The notes below the pieces were generated by a model that was not told the origin of the DNA, did not search any database, and saw nothing but the letters and a program-made list of their open reading frames with translations. Source: CAWDVH01 sp963805705 (GTDB taxonomy: Bacteria; Actinomycetota; Actinomycetes; Streptosporangiales; Streptosporangiaceae). From it: 64,000 bases of DNA. The stretch covers positions 62,001 to 126,000 of the forward strand of contig CAWDVH010000005.1 in assembly GCA_963805705.1 (NCBI GenBank), written 5' to 3'. Position numbers and translations under genes: made by a program. Positions 50,654 through 60,551 of the stretch are shown one piece after another. How positions within the stretch are numbered: the first letter of the stretch is position 1; each line of letters starts with the position of its first letter.

Positions 50654-50814
50654 CGCGCTACCCCTCGGACCGGCTGCACGAGGAGGTGGCGTACCTCGCT
50701 TATCACTTCCACTGGGCCTACAGGGAGGTCATGCAGCTTGATCACAGGGAACGGCAGAGGTGGGTGGCCGAGGTGGCCAGGATCAATCAGCGGCTGAACG
50801 AAGGAAGGGCATGA
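50650..50814 (+). CDS. Small DUF6760-like helical protein (54 residues)
   Basis: This short gene overlaps the preceding stop by four bases (ATGA) and ends four bases before the second tube gene, leaving no doubt that the gap is used. The product starts MTRYPSDRLHEEVAYLAYHF and continues with a helix rich in Glu, Arg and Gln. Small proteins of this kind, with the YLAYHFHW pattern, are conserved at the same position in other injection clusters (DUF6760). Role in assembly is probable but unproven. Confidence 0.8.
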   Translation: MTRYPSDRLHEEVAYLAYHFHWAYREVMQLDHRERQRWVAEVARINQRLNEGRA

Positions 50815-50818
50815 GGCG

Positions 50819-51361
50819 ATGAGCTCGATGGGTGCTTCGCTGGGGCTGAGCCTGACCGCGGCCGCCAACTGGGCGGTGAGCGTCCGGCCACTGCCGCCGT
50901 ACCTGACCTTCAACTTCGCCGTCGAGATCGAGGGGCTGCTAGTCGGCGGGTTCACCGAGGTATCCGGGCTCGAGAGCCAGATCGAGGTCGAGGAGTACCG
51001 CGAAGGGGGCGTCAACGACTTCGTGCACAAGCTTCCCGGCAAGACCACCTATGCCAACCTCGTCCTCCGGCACGGCCTGACCGGCCTGTCCACCCTCTGG
51101 GACTGGTACAAGCAGACCACCGAGGGCGCGATCCGCCGGCGCAACGGCACGATCGTGCTGCTCAGCGCCAGCCAGGTCCCGGTGATGTGGTGGGACTTCC
51201 GCAACGCCTTGCCAGTGCGCTGGACCGGTCCCACCTTCGACGCGGCCAGCGACGAGGTGGGTGTCGAGGAACTGGAACTAGTCCACGAGGGGCTCACCGC
51301 GCCGTTCCTGAGTAAGGCGAGCGGGCTCGCGCAGGGCATCGCCGGCGCGGTCACCAGGTAG
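50819..51361 (+). CDS. Inner tube protein 2 (Pvc5-like)
   Basis: A 180-residue tube-family paralogue. Compared with tube 1 it has an N-terminal extension of about 25 residues and a 20-residue C-terminal tail (ASGLAQGIAGAVTR). The core shows YLTFNFAVEIEGLLVGGFTEVSGLE, HKLPGKTTYANLVLRHGL and ASDEVGVEELELVHEG. The second tube protein of known particles forms the first ring above the spike, connecting tube to baseplate. Confidence 0.93.
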   Translation: MSSMGASLGLSLTAAANWAVSVRPLPPYLTFNFAVEIEGLLVGGFTEVSGLESQIEVEEYREGGVNDFVHKLPGKTTYANLVLRHGLTGLSTLWDWYKQTTEGAIRRRNGTIVLLSASQVPVMWWDFRNALPVRWTGPTFDAASDEVGVEELELVHEGLTAPFLSKASGLAQGIAGAVTR

Positions 51362-51370
51362 GCGGGCTCG

Positions 51371-52672
51371 ATGGCATCCAGCACTGTGCCGCCACCGGAT
51401 CAGGCCGCAACCGGGGCCCTGCGCGCCGAGTTGCTGCCCCGGCTGCACCGGCGCACCGAGCGGCCTGGGCTCGCCCGCCCCTGGCAGGGCCACGCCATCC
51501 TCGAGCGGCACCGTCGCATGGTCAGCAGGCAGCCGCTGGCCGAGCTGCTGCAGCGCCGCACGGAGCTGCTGGCCGACGCCAGCCCGGCGTGGGTGCCGAT
51601 CGTCTACGCACGGCCCGCGGTCCCGCTCCCGGCCCGCGCCGCGCCCGGGTCCGGGCCGGCCCGGACCGCAGCCGGGCCGACGGCGGCCAGCCGGGAGGGA
51701 GCACCGTCACGCCCGGTCGCCCTGGCCACGGCCACGCGGACCGGGCCAGGTGCGGCGACGGCGACTGCCGGGCCCGCGCCCAATCCGGATGGCACGGCCA
51801 CGTCGCCGCAGCGCCCGCCTGCCCTTCCAGCGCCGCCGCATGCACCTGTGCGGGCCGGGCCGCACGCCGCGTGGTTCGTTAAGGAAAGACTGGCCGGAGT
51901 AACCGTCGCCAGCAGCGCGGCCCGGGAGGCGCGGCCGCCAGCAGCCCGGCCGGCCGCGCCAGAGCAGCCGCTGGCCGCGACCCGGATCGCGCCCGCGGGC
52001 ACAGCGTCTCCTGGCGAGCTAACAGCGCCGATGCCCGGCCCTCGCGGACCGGCGGCCGAGTCCGCCTGGGCCGCTCTTCCGCGGGTCAGGCCCGCGCCCG
52101 CCCCGGGTCCGATGCTGGCCGCCGCGGCTCCGCACCCCCGGCCGTCGTCGGCGCAGCTGCCGCAGCCATGGGTCACGGCGGGCGGCATGACCTCCTACTT
52201 GCCGGTCCTTACGACCGCTGACCGCCCGGTGCCGGGTGCGGCACGGCCGGTGCCGCAGGCGGCGGACCCGCGGGCCGGGCGCGCTGGCGCGTCCGCGCTG
52301 CCGGTAGTCCACGAACGCGTCGCACCTGTTCCTGGCCCGGCCGGTACCGCGCGGCCGGTCCCGGCCGGCGGCCGGGCGTCATTGCCGCTGGCGCGGGCTA
52401 CGTCAGGGCGCGAGCCCGCGGGCGTGCCGGCCGGACCGGTCACTCCAGGCGGCGGACGGAGTCCGCGGCGGCCCCCGCTGGGACGGGATACCAGGGCCGC
52501 GCCAGCCGTGCCCGCCGCCCGCGGTCCGGGTGCCGACCGTGATAGGCCGCGGCCCGGCCGGTCCCGCGTCGTGCTCGCGCCGGCCGAGATCGACCGCATC
52601 GCCGACAAGGTTCAGCGCAAGCTCACCCGCCGGCTGGCGATCGAGGATGAGCGCAGGGGGCTGGCGCGATGA
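51371..52672 (+). CDS. Ala/Pro-rich injection-system protein with conserved ends
   Basis: This 433-residue protein has a basic helical N-terminus (about 15-70, LRAELLPRLHRRTERPGLARPWQGHAILERHRRM), a central 300-residue stretch of Ala, Pro, Gly, Arg and Thr with no predicted fold, and a helical C-terminus containing PAEIDRIADKVQRKLTRRLAIEDERRG. The last segment recurs in other injection clusters at the same position just before the LysM gene. Its long flexible centre suggests a linker, tape-measure-like or tether role; that is inference. ATG at 51371 is preceded by a short gap after the tube gene. Confidence 0.75.
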   Translation: MASSTVPPPDQAATGALRAELLPRLHRRTERPGLARPWQGHAILERHRRMVSRQPLAELLQRRTELLADASPAWVPIVYARPAVPLPARAAPGSGPARTAAGPTAASREGAPSRPVALATATRTGPGAATATAGPAPNPDGTATSPQRPPALPAPPHAPVRAGPHAAWFVKERLAGVTVASSAAREARPPAARPAAPEQPLAATRIAPAGTASPGELTAPMPGPRGPAAESAWAALPRVRPAPAPGPMLAAAAPHPRPSSAQLPQPWVTAGGMTSYLPVLTTADRPVPGAARPVPQAADPRAGRAGASALPVVHERVAPVPGPAGTARPVPAGGRASLPLARATSGREPAGVPAGPVTPGGGRSPRRPPLGRDTRAAPAVPAARGPGADRDRPRPGRSRVVLAPAEIDRIADKVQRKLTRRLAIEDERRGLAR

Positions 52673-53424
52673 GCATCAACAAGGCGAAGGCCGTCTCGGA
52701 CCTGCTGGGCTTGGGTACCGGCGGCGCCGGGCTGCAACGACTGACCATCGAGCGGGAAGGCGGCGATCCGGTCGAGGCACTGTTCAACCCCGGCGAGATC
52801 AGCGTCTCAGCGGCCGCGTCGTGGGAGCAGTCGGAACCCGCCAGCTACGGCGGCGCGAACGCGGCGACCATAGAGCTGGAGTTCCGGTCGGTTCAGGCCC
52901 AGACGCTCTCGGTCGAGCTCTTCTTCGACACCTACGAGTCCAGGGCGAGCATGACCTTCACGGACGCTGCCCTCGCCCTGCTGCCAGGGACGTCACCGGG
53001 AAGCCAGGCGACCGACGTCAGCCAGTACACCGAACAGGTCGCCCAGCTCGCCGAGGTCGTCCCAACGCTGCACCGCCCGCCCGTCTGCCACCTGTACTGG
53101 GGCGCCTTCGACATCTTCACCGGGGTGCTGACCAGCCTCGACCAGCGGTTCACGTTGTTTCTTGACGACGGCACCCCGGTGCGGGCCACGCTGTCGTGCA
53201 GCTTCCTCGGCGTCAGCCTGGACTGGCGCGGGAAGGGGGAGCCTGAGTCCTCGGACGTGATCAAGACGCGGCAGGTGCGGCGCAACGACACCCTGCAGAG
53301 CATCGCCGGCGAGGAATACAAAGACCCGTCGCTGTGGCGGAACATTGCCACCGCCAACGGCATCATCAACCCGCGCGACGTTCAGCCGGGCACCGTGCTC
53401 ATCATCCCGAGCCTGCAGCCATGA
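52669..53424 (+). CDS. LysM-domain baseplate hub protein (Pvc7/gp53-like)
   Basis: A 251-residue protein. The first 190 residues have the injection-system tube-associated pattern with EALFNPGEISVSAAASWEQ, ATIELEFRS and HLYWGAF, and the last 50 are a LysM domain (VRRNDTLQSIAGEEY, NGIINPRDVQPGTVLIIP). In known baseplates the equivalent protein links the hub to the tube, with LysM contacting neighbouring subunits. The start overlaps the previous gene by four bases, its stop overlaps the next by four. Confidence 0.92.
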   Translation: MSINKAKAVSDLLGLGTGGAGLQRLTIEREGGDPVEALFNPGEISVSAAASWEQSEPASYGGANAATIELEFRSVQAQTLSVELFFDTYESRASMTFTDAALALLPGTSPGSQATDVSQYTEQVAQLAEVVPTLHRPPVCHLYWGAFDIFTGVLTSLDQRFTLFLDDGTPVRATLSCSFLGVSLDWRGKGEPESSDVIKTRQVRRNDTLQSIAGEEYKDPSLWRNIATANGIINPRDVQPGTVLIIPSLQP

Positions 53425-54524
53425 GCAGCTGGATGCCCGAGACGGCGACCGGCCGCGGGGCCATGACCGGGATGGTCCTACCGCGGGCTGAGGTCCCCGA
53501 CTTCAGCGTCAAGGTCAACGGCGCGCCCATGCCGCTGCAGGCGCGCGCCGATGTCCGCGCGGTGACGGTGGAGGAGGATCTCGCCGCGCTCAGCATGTTC
53601 ACCCTGGAGCTGTACAACTGGGACGACGACAAGCTGCAAGTCTCCTGGTCCGATTCCAGCCTGTTCGCCCTCGGCAGTCAGGTCGAGATCTGGCTCGGGT
53701 ACGTCGACGACCTGCAGCGGGTGATGACGGCGGAGATCACCGGCCTGGAGCCCGTGTTCACCGCGGACCAGCCGCCGACCCTGACCGTCCGCGGCTACGA
53801 CCTCAGCCACCGCTTCACCAGGGGCCGCAAGACCCGCAGCTTCGCCAAGATCAAGGACAGCGCCATCGTGGCCCAGATCGCGCGCGAGGCTGGCTTGCGC
53901 GCCCAGGTGAGCGACACGAAGGAGCAGCTGGATTTCGTCGCCCAGGGCAACCAGACCGACTGGGAGTTCCTGCGCGACCGGGCCGGGCTGCTCGGCTACG
54001 AGGTCTATGTCAGGGACAAGACCCTGTACTTCCGGCCGCCCGGCCACACCGCGCAGCCGGCCGCCCGGCTGTCGCTCGGCGCCGATGTCACCGAGTTCTC
54101 CCCCCGCCTCAGCGCGCTCGGCCAGGTAGGGCAGGTGGCCGTGCGCAGCTGGGATGTCAAGCAGAAGCAGGCGGTCACCGGCTCCGCGGCCATCGGCCAG
54201 GAGCAGGCCATGGGGGCTACGTCGGGTCCCAAGGCCGCGAACCGCGCCTGGGGCAACGCATCGGCCAGCATCGTCGACCTGCCAGCGAGCAAGCCCCGGG
54301 CCGGTCAAATCGCGGCCGGGCAGTTCAATGAGCTGGCCCTCGGCTACGTCCGGGGTACTGTGACCGGTTCAGGGCGCCCCCAGCTCCGCCCCGGCACCGT
54401 CGTCCAGATCGACGGCGCGGGCCAGGCCTTCAGCGGGCGTTATTACGTCACCTCGGCTACCCACACGCTGGCCAGGGATCAGGGCTACCGCACCAGTTTC
54501 ACCGTCGAGAGGAACGCTACCTGA
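53421..54524 (+). CDS. Spike hub protein, gp27/late-control-D-like (Pvc8 N-part)
   Basis: This 367-residue protein matches the gp27-like half of VgrG-type spikes: VNGAPMPLQARADVRAVTVEEDLAALSMFTLEL near the start, a YVDDLQRVMTAEITGLEP strand, RGYDLSHRFTRGRKTRSF and DWEFLRDRAGLLGYEVYV. It forms the trimeric torus above the spike. The ATG at 53421 overlaps the LysM stop by four bases. In many systems gp27- and gp5-like parts are fused; here they are two adjacent genes. Confidence 0.93.
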   Translation: MSSWMPETATGRGAMTGMVLPRAEVPDFSVKVNGAPMPLQARADVRAVTVEEDLAALSMFTLELYNWDDDKLQVSWSDSSLFALGSQVEIWLGYVDDLQRVMTAEITGLEPVFTADQPPTLTVRGYDLSHRFTRGRKTRSFAKIKDSAIVAQIAREAGLRAQVSDTKEQLDFVAQGNQTDWEFLRDRAGLLGYEVYVRDKTLYFRPPGHTAQPAARLSLGADVTEFSPRLSALGQVGQVAVRSWDVKQKQAVTGSAAIGQEQAMGATSGPKAANRAWGNASASIVDLPASKPRAGQIAAGQFNELALGYVRGTVTGSGRPQLRPGTVVQIDGAGQAFSGRYYVTSATHTLARDQGYRTSFTVERNAT

Positions 54525-54525
54525 G

Positions 54526-55164
54526 ATGGACGTGGTCTCACGCCGGCCAGCGCCGGCCAGCACCGAGGGCCGCTTCACCGGCGTCGCCATCGCGATCGTC
54601 ACCAACAACAAGGACCCCGACGGGCTCGGCCGGGTCAAGGTGCGGCTGCCCTGGCTCGACGAGGCGTTCGAAAGCGACTGGGCGCGCGTGGCCACGGCCA
54701 TGGCCGGCTCCGGGCGCGGCCTGTACTGCCTGCCAGAGGTGGACGACGAGGTGCTCGTCGGCTTCGAGCACGGCTGCCTGGACTCGCTGTACGTGCTCGG
54801 CGGGTTGTGGAACGGCCAGGACAAGCCGCCGGAAGGCAACGCTGACGGCAAGAACAACGTGCGCGTACTGAAGAGCCGCAGTGGCCACCTGATCCGCCTG
54901 ACCGATACCGACGGCGAAGAGAAGATCGAGATCATCGACAAGACGGGCAACAACAGCATCGTTGTCAGCTCCAGCGACAAGACCGTCACTATCACCGCCG
55001 ACGCCGACGTGATCATCAAGTCCGGCAACGGCAAGCTCAAGCTGACCGGCAACGGCGTGGAGATCACCTCACAGGCCGCCGTCAAGATCGAGGCCAGCCA
55101 GAGCATGGACCTGAAGGCAAATGCGCAGCTGAACGTCAAGGGTCAGGTCGTCAACATCAACTAG
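54526..55164 (+). CDS. Spike protein, gp5-like OB-fold and beta-helix (Pvc8 C-part)
   Basis: A 212-residue protein. An OB-fold comes first (NKDPDGLGRVKVRLPWLDE, LPEVDDEVLVGFEHG), with SLYVLGGLWNG following, then a repeat-rich tail in which residues alternate in a way that suggests a triple-stranded beta-helix (TVTITADADVIIKSGNGKLKLT and similar). This is the needle that pierces the target membrane, together with the PAAR tip encoded next. It begins a base after the previous stop. Confidence 0.93.
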   Translation: MDVVSRRPAPASTEGRFTGVAIAIVTNNKDPDGLGRVKVRLPWLDEAFESDWARVATAMAGSGRGLYCLPEVDDEVLVGFEHGCLDSLYVLGGLWNGQDKPPEGNADGKNNVRVLKSRSGHLIRLTDTDGEEKIEIIDKTGNNSIVVSSSDKTVTITADADVIIKSGNGKLKLTGNGVEITSQAAVKIEASQSMDLKANAQLNVKGQVVNIN

Positions 55165-55185
55165 GCCAGGGAAGCGGGGTTCGCG

Positions 55186-55575
55186 ATGGGACAGCCAGCA
55201 GCCAAGCAAGGCGACCGGGTCGTCGGCGTCGACACCCATCTGGTCGTGGTGCCGGGTGCCGGGCCGGCCCCGCTGCCGCACCCGTTCGCCGGCCTGCTCA
55301 GCGGCGGGCTCAGCGCCGACGTCAAGATCATGGGCAAGCCGGCCGCCGTGGTGGGCAGCACCGCCGACAACACGCCGCCCCATGTGCCGGCGCCGCCGGG
55401 CACTACCTTTCAGAAACCGCCGTCGAATAAGGGCACCATCCAGCAGGGCAGCCAGACCGTCATGATCAACGGCAAGCCCGCCGCCCGTACCGGTGACAAG
55501 GCCATTACCTGCAACGATCCGGCCGATCTGCCGGCGGGCACGGTGATCGCCGTCGGCACCGTGATGATCGGCTGA
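55186..55575 (+). CDS. PAAR-like spike tip protein
   Basis: This 129-residue protein has repeated PAAR-type signatures, AAKQGDRVVGVDTHLV at the start, ADVKIMGKPAAVVGSTAD in the middle and TVMINGKPAARTGDKAITC. PAAR proteins sharpen the spike and, in related systems, carry effectors. The gene is preceded by GGAAGCGGG. It lies between the spike and the gp25-like gene, as in other clusters. Confidence 0.93.
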   Translation: MGQPAAKQGDRVVGVDTHLVVVPGAGPAPLPHPFAGLLSGGLSADVKIMGKPAAVVGSTADNTPPHVPAPPGTTFQKPPSNKGTIQQGSQTVMINGKPAARTGDKAITCNDPADLPAGTVIAVGTVMIG

Positions 55576-55578
55576 GCC

Positions 55579-55968
55579 ATGACCAGCGGCGACTTCCTCG
55601 GCCTGGGCTGGAACTTCCCCATCGGCCTCAACGACGGTCAGATCAAGCTGGCGGCCGACGGAGAGGAGGGCATCAGCCAGTCGATCTGGACGATCCTCGG
55701 CACCTCGCCCGGCGAGCGCGTGATGCGGCCCGGATTCGGCTGCGGCATCTACGACCTGGTCTTCGGGGTCAACAACGCCGCCACGGCCAGCGCGGTGGCC
55801 GGCGCGGTCCGGGAAGCCCTCACCACCTGGGAACCGCGCATCGACGTGCTCGACGTGTACGCCGCGGCTGATCCGTCCCGTCCTGGCCTGCTCGTCATCG
55901 AGATCAACTACCAGGTCCGGTCGACCAACAGCCGGTTCAACCTCGTCTACCCCTTCTATCTGGAGTAA
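55579..55968 (+). CDS. gp25-like baseplate wedge protein
   Basis: A 129-residue protein with the gp25/lysozyme-like wedge pattern: DFLGLGWNFPIGL at the start, GISQSIWTILGTSPGERVMRPGFGCGIYDLVF in the middle and a final strand of VIEINYQVRSTNSRFNLVYPF. It connects the sheath to the baseplate wedge and initiates sheath assembly. It is four bases after the PAAR stop. Confidence 0.95.
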   Translation: MTSGDFLGLGWNFPIGLNDGQIKLAADGEEGISQSIWTILGTSPGERVMRPGFGCGIYDLVFGVNNAATASAVAGAVREALTTWEPRIDVLDVYAAADPSRPGLLVIEINYQVRSTNSRFNLVYPFYLE

Positions 55969-55971
55969 GGC

Positions 55972-58900
55972 ATGGCCGCGCCTCCTATCGACCACCGGAG
56001 CTATCAGGACCTGGTCACCCAGACCGAGCAGCTGGCCCAGCAGCTGAGCGGCTGGCAGCCACGGACCGACGGTCAGCTGGACGCCGGCGGCGCGCTGATC
56101 CGCATCTTCGCCCGCCTGGCCGGGCTGGTGGTGGACCGCATCAACCGGGCGCCGGACAAGAGCTACCTGGCCTTCCTCAACCTCATCGGCACCTCGCTTC
56201 TTCCTCCGCAGCCGGCCAGGGTGCCGCTGACCTTCCTGCTCGCGGCGAACAGCCCGGTAGACGCCGTCGTCCCGGCAGGCACCCAGGTCGCGGCACCGCC
56301 GCCCGACGGGGAGTCCGACGACGTAGTGTTCGAAACCGAACAGGAACTGGTCGTCACGCGCGCCCAGCTGCAGGCCGCCTACGTCAGCGACACCCGGACG
56401 GATACCTATAGCGACCGCACGGCGCAGGCCACGGGCCTGGCCGACGAGCCCTTCGCCGTCTTCGACGGGGGCCAGCCCTCGCCCCACCAGCTCTACCTGG
56501 CCTGCGACCCGCTGCTGACCCAGCCGGGCCCCAAGGACGTGACGCTCACGCTGGCCTCGCCGGACACCTGGCAGTGGGCAAATTGGCCGATCAGCTGGGC
56601 GTACTGGGATGGCGCGCAGTGGCAGGCGGCGGCCAGCAGCGCGGCGATCGGTTCCGGTGCCTGGCGCGTCACGCTGTCCCAGCTGCCGCCGCCGACCCCG
56701 CAGCCGATCAACGGGATCGCGGCAGGCTGGCTGCGGGCGCAGCTTGAGATGCCATTTCCGCCGGGCGAGACGGGTCAGCTGCCGGAGTCGATCGCGGTTG
56801 GCGCCAGGAACCCGCAAGACCTGGCTACTCCGCTAGCTCCCTTTTCCGACAGCGCTAAGTTCTTCTACCTGAGCGCGGACGAGGCCTTCGCCGCCGCCGG
56901 CGCCCGCGTTATCCTGCGCTTCAGCCTTTCCCAGCCGGGAGTTGCCGACCCCAGCGCCGGCCTGCAGGTCCGGTGGTCCTACCGGCCTGGCGGTGCCCGG
57001 CCGGCCACCGAGTGGCTGCCGCTCGGAGTATCGAGCTCAGCCGCGGGGCAGGCAGGCGCCACCGACTTCGCGCTGACCGACAGCACCCTGGGCCTCACCC
57101 GCGACGGCGAGGTCAGTTTCCACGTCCCGATGTCGCCGCCGTGGCTGGACAGCCTGTACCGCACCCGCACCGGCCGCTGGCTGCGGGCGGACATCCTGGC
57201 CGGCCAGTACGCCACGCCGCCCGTGATTTCCGCGCTCTCGGTCGACTTCGGCTGGGAGCTACCGCGGCTTGGCCAGATCACCGCCGCCATCCCGCAGGCC
57301 GCCCCCGCGGCGGTGCCGTCCCCGGCCGCGTTCTGCAACTCCAGCCCGATCGACCTGAGCATGGACTTCTACCCCCTGGGCGAGCAGCCGCGCTTCAACG
57401 ACACTTTCTACCTCGCCTGCCCGGACTCGCTGGCCCAGCCAGGCGCGGTGGTGAACCTCACCGTCACCCTGACCAACCCGCCGGGATCCCTCGGCGGTCC
57501 GGTGGGCGCGGTCTCCGCGACAAAAGGCACGGCGCTCGCATGGGAGGTGTCCGACGGGAGCCAGTGGCACGCGACGGCGGTCAGCTATTCGCTGACCGAC
57601 AGCGGCGAGGTGAGCATAACGCTGCCCGATCCCATCGCTCCCGCGGTCGTCAACGGCGACCAGCGGTACTGGGTGCGGGCCCGCCTGGTCGCGGGAAGTT
57701 ACGGCCAGCCCGCCGCCTATGAACTGCAGTCAGGCGGAAGCTATGGCGTCACCCCGGGGACTCTCGCCCCCCCGGTCATCAAGGCGCTGTCGTTCGCGCC
57801 GGCCAGCGCGCCGCCCGCCGAGGCTTCCGTCACGGCCTGCCTGACATACAACGACTTCGCGTATGCCGATCAGAGCGCCGCCGCGGCCGCGGTCCAGCCA
57901 GCGACGTTCACCCCGTTCAGCCCGACCGCGGACAACGAGCCCGCCCTGTACCTCGGGTTCGACCAGGCGTTCGCCGCCCGCCCGGTCACGCTCTACCTCC
58001 AGGTGGAGCCGCCGCTACCCGAGGAGGTGGGCGCCGACCAGCTCGCCACGGTCGATCCGGCCACGCCCGCCAGGCTGACCTGGGAGTATTCAGGCGCCGG
58101 CGGGTGGCAGCCGCTGGGGTCGCTGGACCAGACCCAGGCGCTGAGCGGCCGCGGCGTGGTCGAGTTCATCGGCCCGGCCGACCTGGTGGCCCGCACGTGC
58201 TTCGGGCAGGACCTGCCGTGGCTGCGCCTTCGCTGGCAGCAGGGCACCTTCGCGCTGGCACCCCGGCTGCGGCGGGCCCTGCTCAACACCACCTGGGCCG
58301 CGCAGATCACCACTGTCGCCGACGAGATCCTCGGCTCGAGCAATGGTAACCCGGGCCAGGGGTTCACCGCCGCGCAGGCGCCCGTCCAGCCCGGCCAGCA
58401 GGTACTCGTCAGCGAACCGGATGTGCCACCCCCGGCCGACGAGCAGGCGCTGATCGCCGAGGAAGGCGCGGACGCCGTCACCGTGACCCTGGACGCGGCC
58501 GGCCAGCCCGACGAGATCTGGGTGCGCTGGCATGCCGTGCCGGACTTCTACGACTCCGGGCCGCGGGACCGCCATTACACCGCCGACGCGCTGACCGGCG
58601 AAATCCGGTTCGGTGACGGCGCCACCGGGATGATCCCGCCCCAAGGCCAGAACAACATTCGCATCACCTACCGCACGGGCGGCGGCGAGGAAGGCAACCT
58701 CGACACCGGCACGATCGTCGAGCTGAAGTCCGGGGTTCCCTACCTGGACAGCGTCACCAACTACGACCGGCCGGGGGTGGCGCGCCAATCGAGCCGATCG
58801 AGCGGCTGCAGGCACGGGGACCGCGCGTGCTGCGTCACCGCGACCGCGCCGTTGCCGCCCAGGACCTGGAAGACCTGGCCGTCGCCGCGTCCGCCGAGGT

Positions 58901-59534
58901 GGCCAGATCGGCCGCGATCGTACCGGAGTTCAGTCCCTTCAATCTCTGGCTCGACCCGCAGGCGCCGGTCCCGACCCCCGACCATGCCGCCGCGGACGGC
59001 GGCAGCATGGGCGTGATCGTGGTGCCGAACGCCGACACAGCCCGTCCGACGCCGAGCCTGGGCCTGCTCAGCCAGGTCCAGGGGTACCTGCAGGAGCGGT
59101 GCCCGCCGACCGCGGATCTGTGGGTCGCCGGGCCCGAATGGATCGCCGTGACGGTCACGGCCACGGTGGTTCCCACCTCGTTCGGGGAAGCCGATGCGGT
59201 CGGTGACCGGGTCAGGGCCGCGCTCGAGGCGTTTCTGAACCCGCTCACCGGCGGGCGGGCGGGCCAGGGCTGGGACTTCGGCCGCAAGCCGCACGGATCC
59301 GATATCAGCGCGCTGCTGGAAGCGGTCGAAGGCGTCGATCATGTCCGTACGCTGACCGTCGACCTGGAGCCCGAGACCGGCGACGTGGACCTCGCCCCGC
59401 AGCTGCAGCGCATGCTGCAGCAGGCGCTGACGCAGCCGAACGATCAGCTAGAACTCGACATCGACCTGCAACGCTGGCTCAACCGCGCCCTGGTCTACTC
59501 CGGCGCGCACGAGATCAGCGTTGCCCTGCAATGA
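55972..59534 (+). pseudogene. Baseplate J-like wedge protein (Pvc11-like), one frameshift
   Basis: The gene reads in one frame to about 58770, with DHRSYQDLVTQTEQLAQQ, LVVDRINRAPDKSYLAFLNLIG, and late YRTGGGEEGNLDTGTIVELKSGVPYLDSVTNYD. It then continues in another frame with APIEPIERLQARGPRVLRHRDRAVAAQDLE, typical of Baseplate_J, to the stop at 59534. Adding a single C at about 58768 restores a continuous reading frame, where the residues would read DPAGGGAPIEP. Length would then be about 1187 residues. If the lesion is real the baseplate should not assemble; if it is a sequencing indel in a GC-rich run, the gene is intact. The ATG at 55972 follows AAGGC. Confidence 0.85.
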
Positions 59535-59555
59535 GCGCACCGTGAGGACGAGCTG

Positions 59556-60551
59556 ATGTCTATTCCACTGCCGGATCTCGACGACCGCACCTACGCCGAT
59601 CTGACCGCGCAAGCGCAGGCACTGATTCCGGCCCTCCAGCCGGCCTGGACCAACTACAACCCGAGCGACCCGGGGATCGTGCTCATCGAGCTGCTGGCCT
59701 GGCTGACCGAGATGCTGATATTCCAGGTCAACCAGATACCCGCCGCGAACACCGAGAAGTTCCTCAAGCTGCTCAACGGCCCTGGATGGGCCCGCCCCGG
59801 GTCGGCGAGCCTGGAAGATGCCATCCGCCAGACCGTGCTCAGCCTGCGGGAGCGGTACCGCGCAGTCACCTCCGACGACTACGAGTGGCTGGCCCTGAAT
59901 GCCTGGCCGGAGAGCGAAGCGGCGGACCAGTTCGACAATAGCGGGCAGATCAGGCGCGTGCGGTGCGTGCCCGGGCGCGACCTGTCCGCCACCGACCCGG
60001 CCGTGCGGGCCGCCCCGGCACCGGCACACGTAAGCCTCGTGATCGTGGCTGAACCCGGGGCCCAGCCGGTGCCGGACCAGCAGCCGGCCGGACTGCTCGC
60101 GGCGCTGTGGACGTTCTTCGACGCCCGCCGCACCCTCACCACCCGCCACCATGTGGTGGGTCCTGACTTCCTGCCGGTCGAGGTCGCGGCCAACCTGGCC
60201 CTGCTGGAAGACTCGCCGCCCGATGAGACGCTCGAGACCGCACGCCAGGCGCTCACCGAATTCTTCGACCCGCTCACCGGCGGCAGCGACCAGGCCGGCT
60301 GGCCGTTCGGCCGGGCGGTATACGAATCCGAGGTCACCGCCGTGCTGGAAGGGCTCTCCCTGGTGGACTACGTCGAGGATGTCCAGCTGACTGCGCCCGC
60401 CAACCCCGGCCGGGCGCAGTCCGGGGACACCGGCGACGGCGGCACCGTGGCCGTGGGCATCGAACTGGACGCTCATGAGCTGGTGCGGCTTCAGGCGACA
60501 ACCCTGGTGGCCTACGACGTGCACGGTAAGCAGTACAGCGAGCCGGCATGA
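59556..60551 (+). CDS. Second baseplate J-like wedge protein (Pvc12-like)
   Basis: This 331-residue protein starts PLPDLDDRTYADLTAQAQALIP and contains NYNPSDPGIVLIELLAWLTEMLIFQVNQIP, the J-type wedge pattern, with a later TSDDYEWLAL and RVRCVPG and a C-terminal domain with TLTTRHHVVGPDFLPVEVA. It forms wedge heterodimers with the longer J protein. The start at 59556 has GAGGACG upstream. It overlaps the next gene by four bases. Confidence 0.93.
   Translation: MSIPLPDLDDRTYADLTAQAQALIPALQPAWTNYNPSDPGIVLIELLAWLTEMLIFQVNQIPAANTEKFLKLLNGPGWARPGSASLEDAIRQTVLSLRERYRAVTSDDYEWLALNAWPESEAADQFDNSGQIRRVRCVPGRDLSATDPAVRAAPAPAHVSLVIVAEPGAQPVPDQQPAGLLAALWTFFDARRTLTTRHHVVGPDFLPVEVAANLALLEDSPPDETLETARQALTEFFDPLTGGSDQAGWPFGRAVYESEVTAVLEGLSLVDYVEDVQLTAPANPGRAQSGDTGDGGTVAVGIELDAHELVRLQATTLVAYDVHGKQYSEPA

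Noticed and set aside
55069..56817. Long minus-strand frame opposite the PAAR, gp25 and baseplate J genes
   Set aside because: Shadow of the real genes, with Arg/Gly/Asp-rich composition and no recognisable domain.
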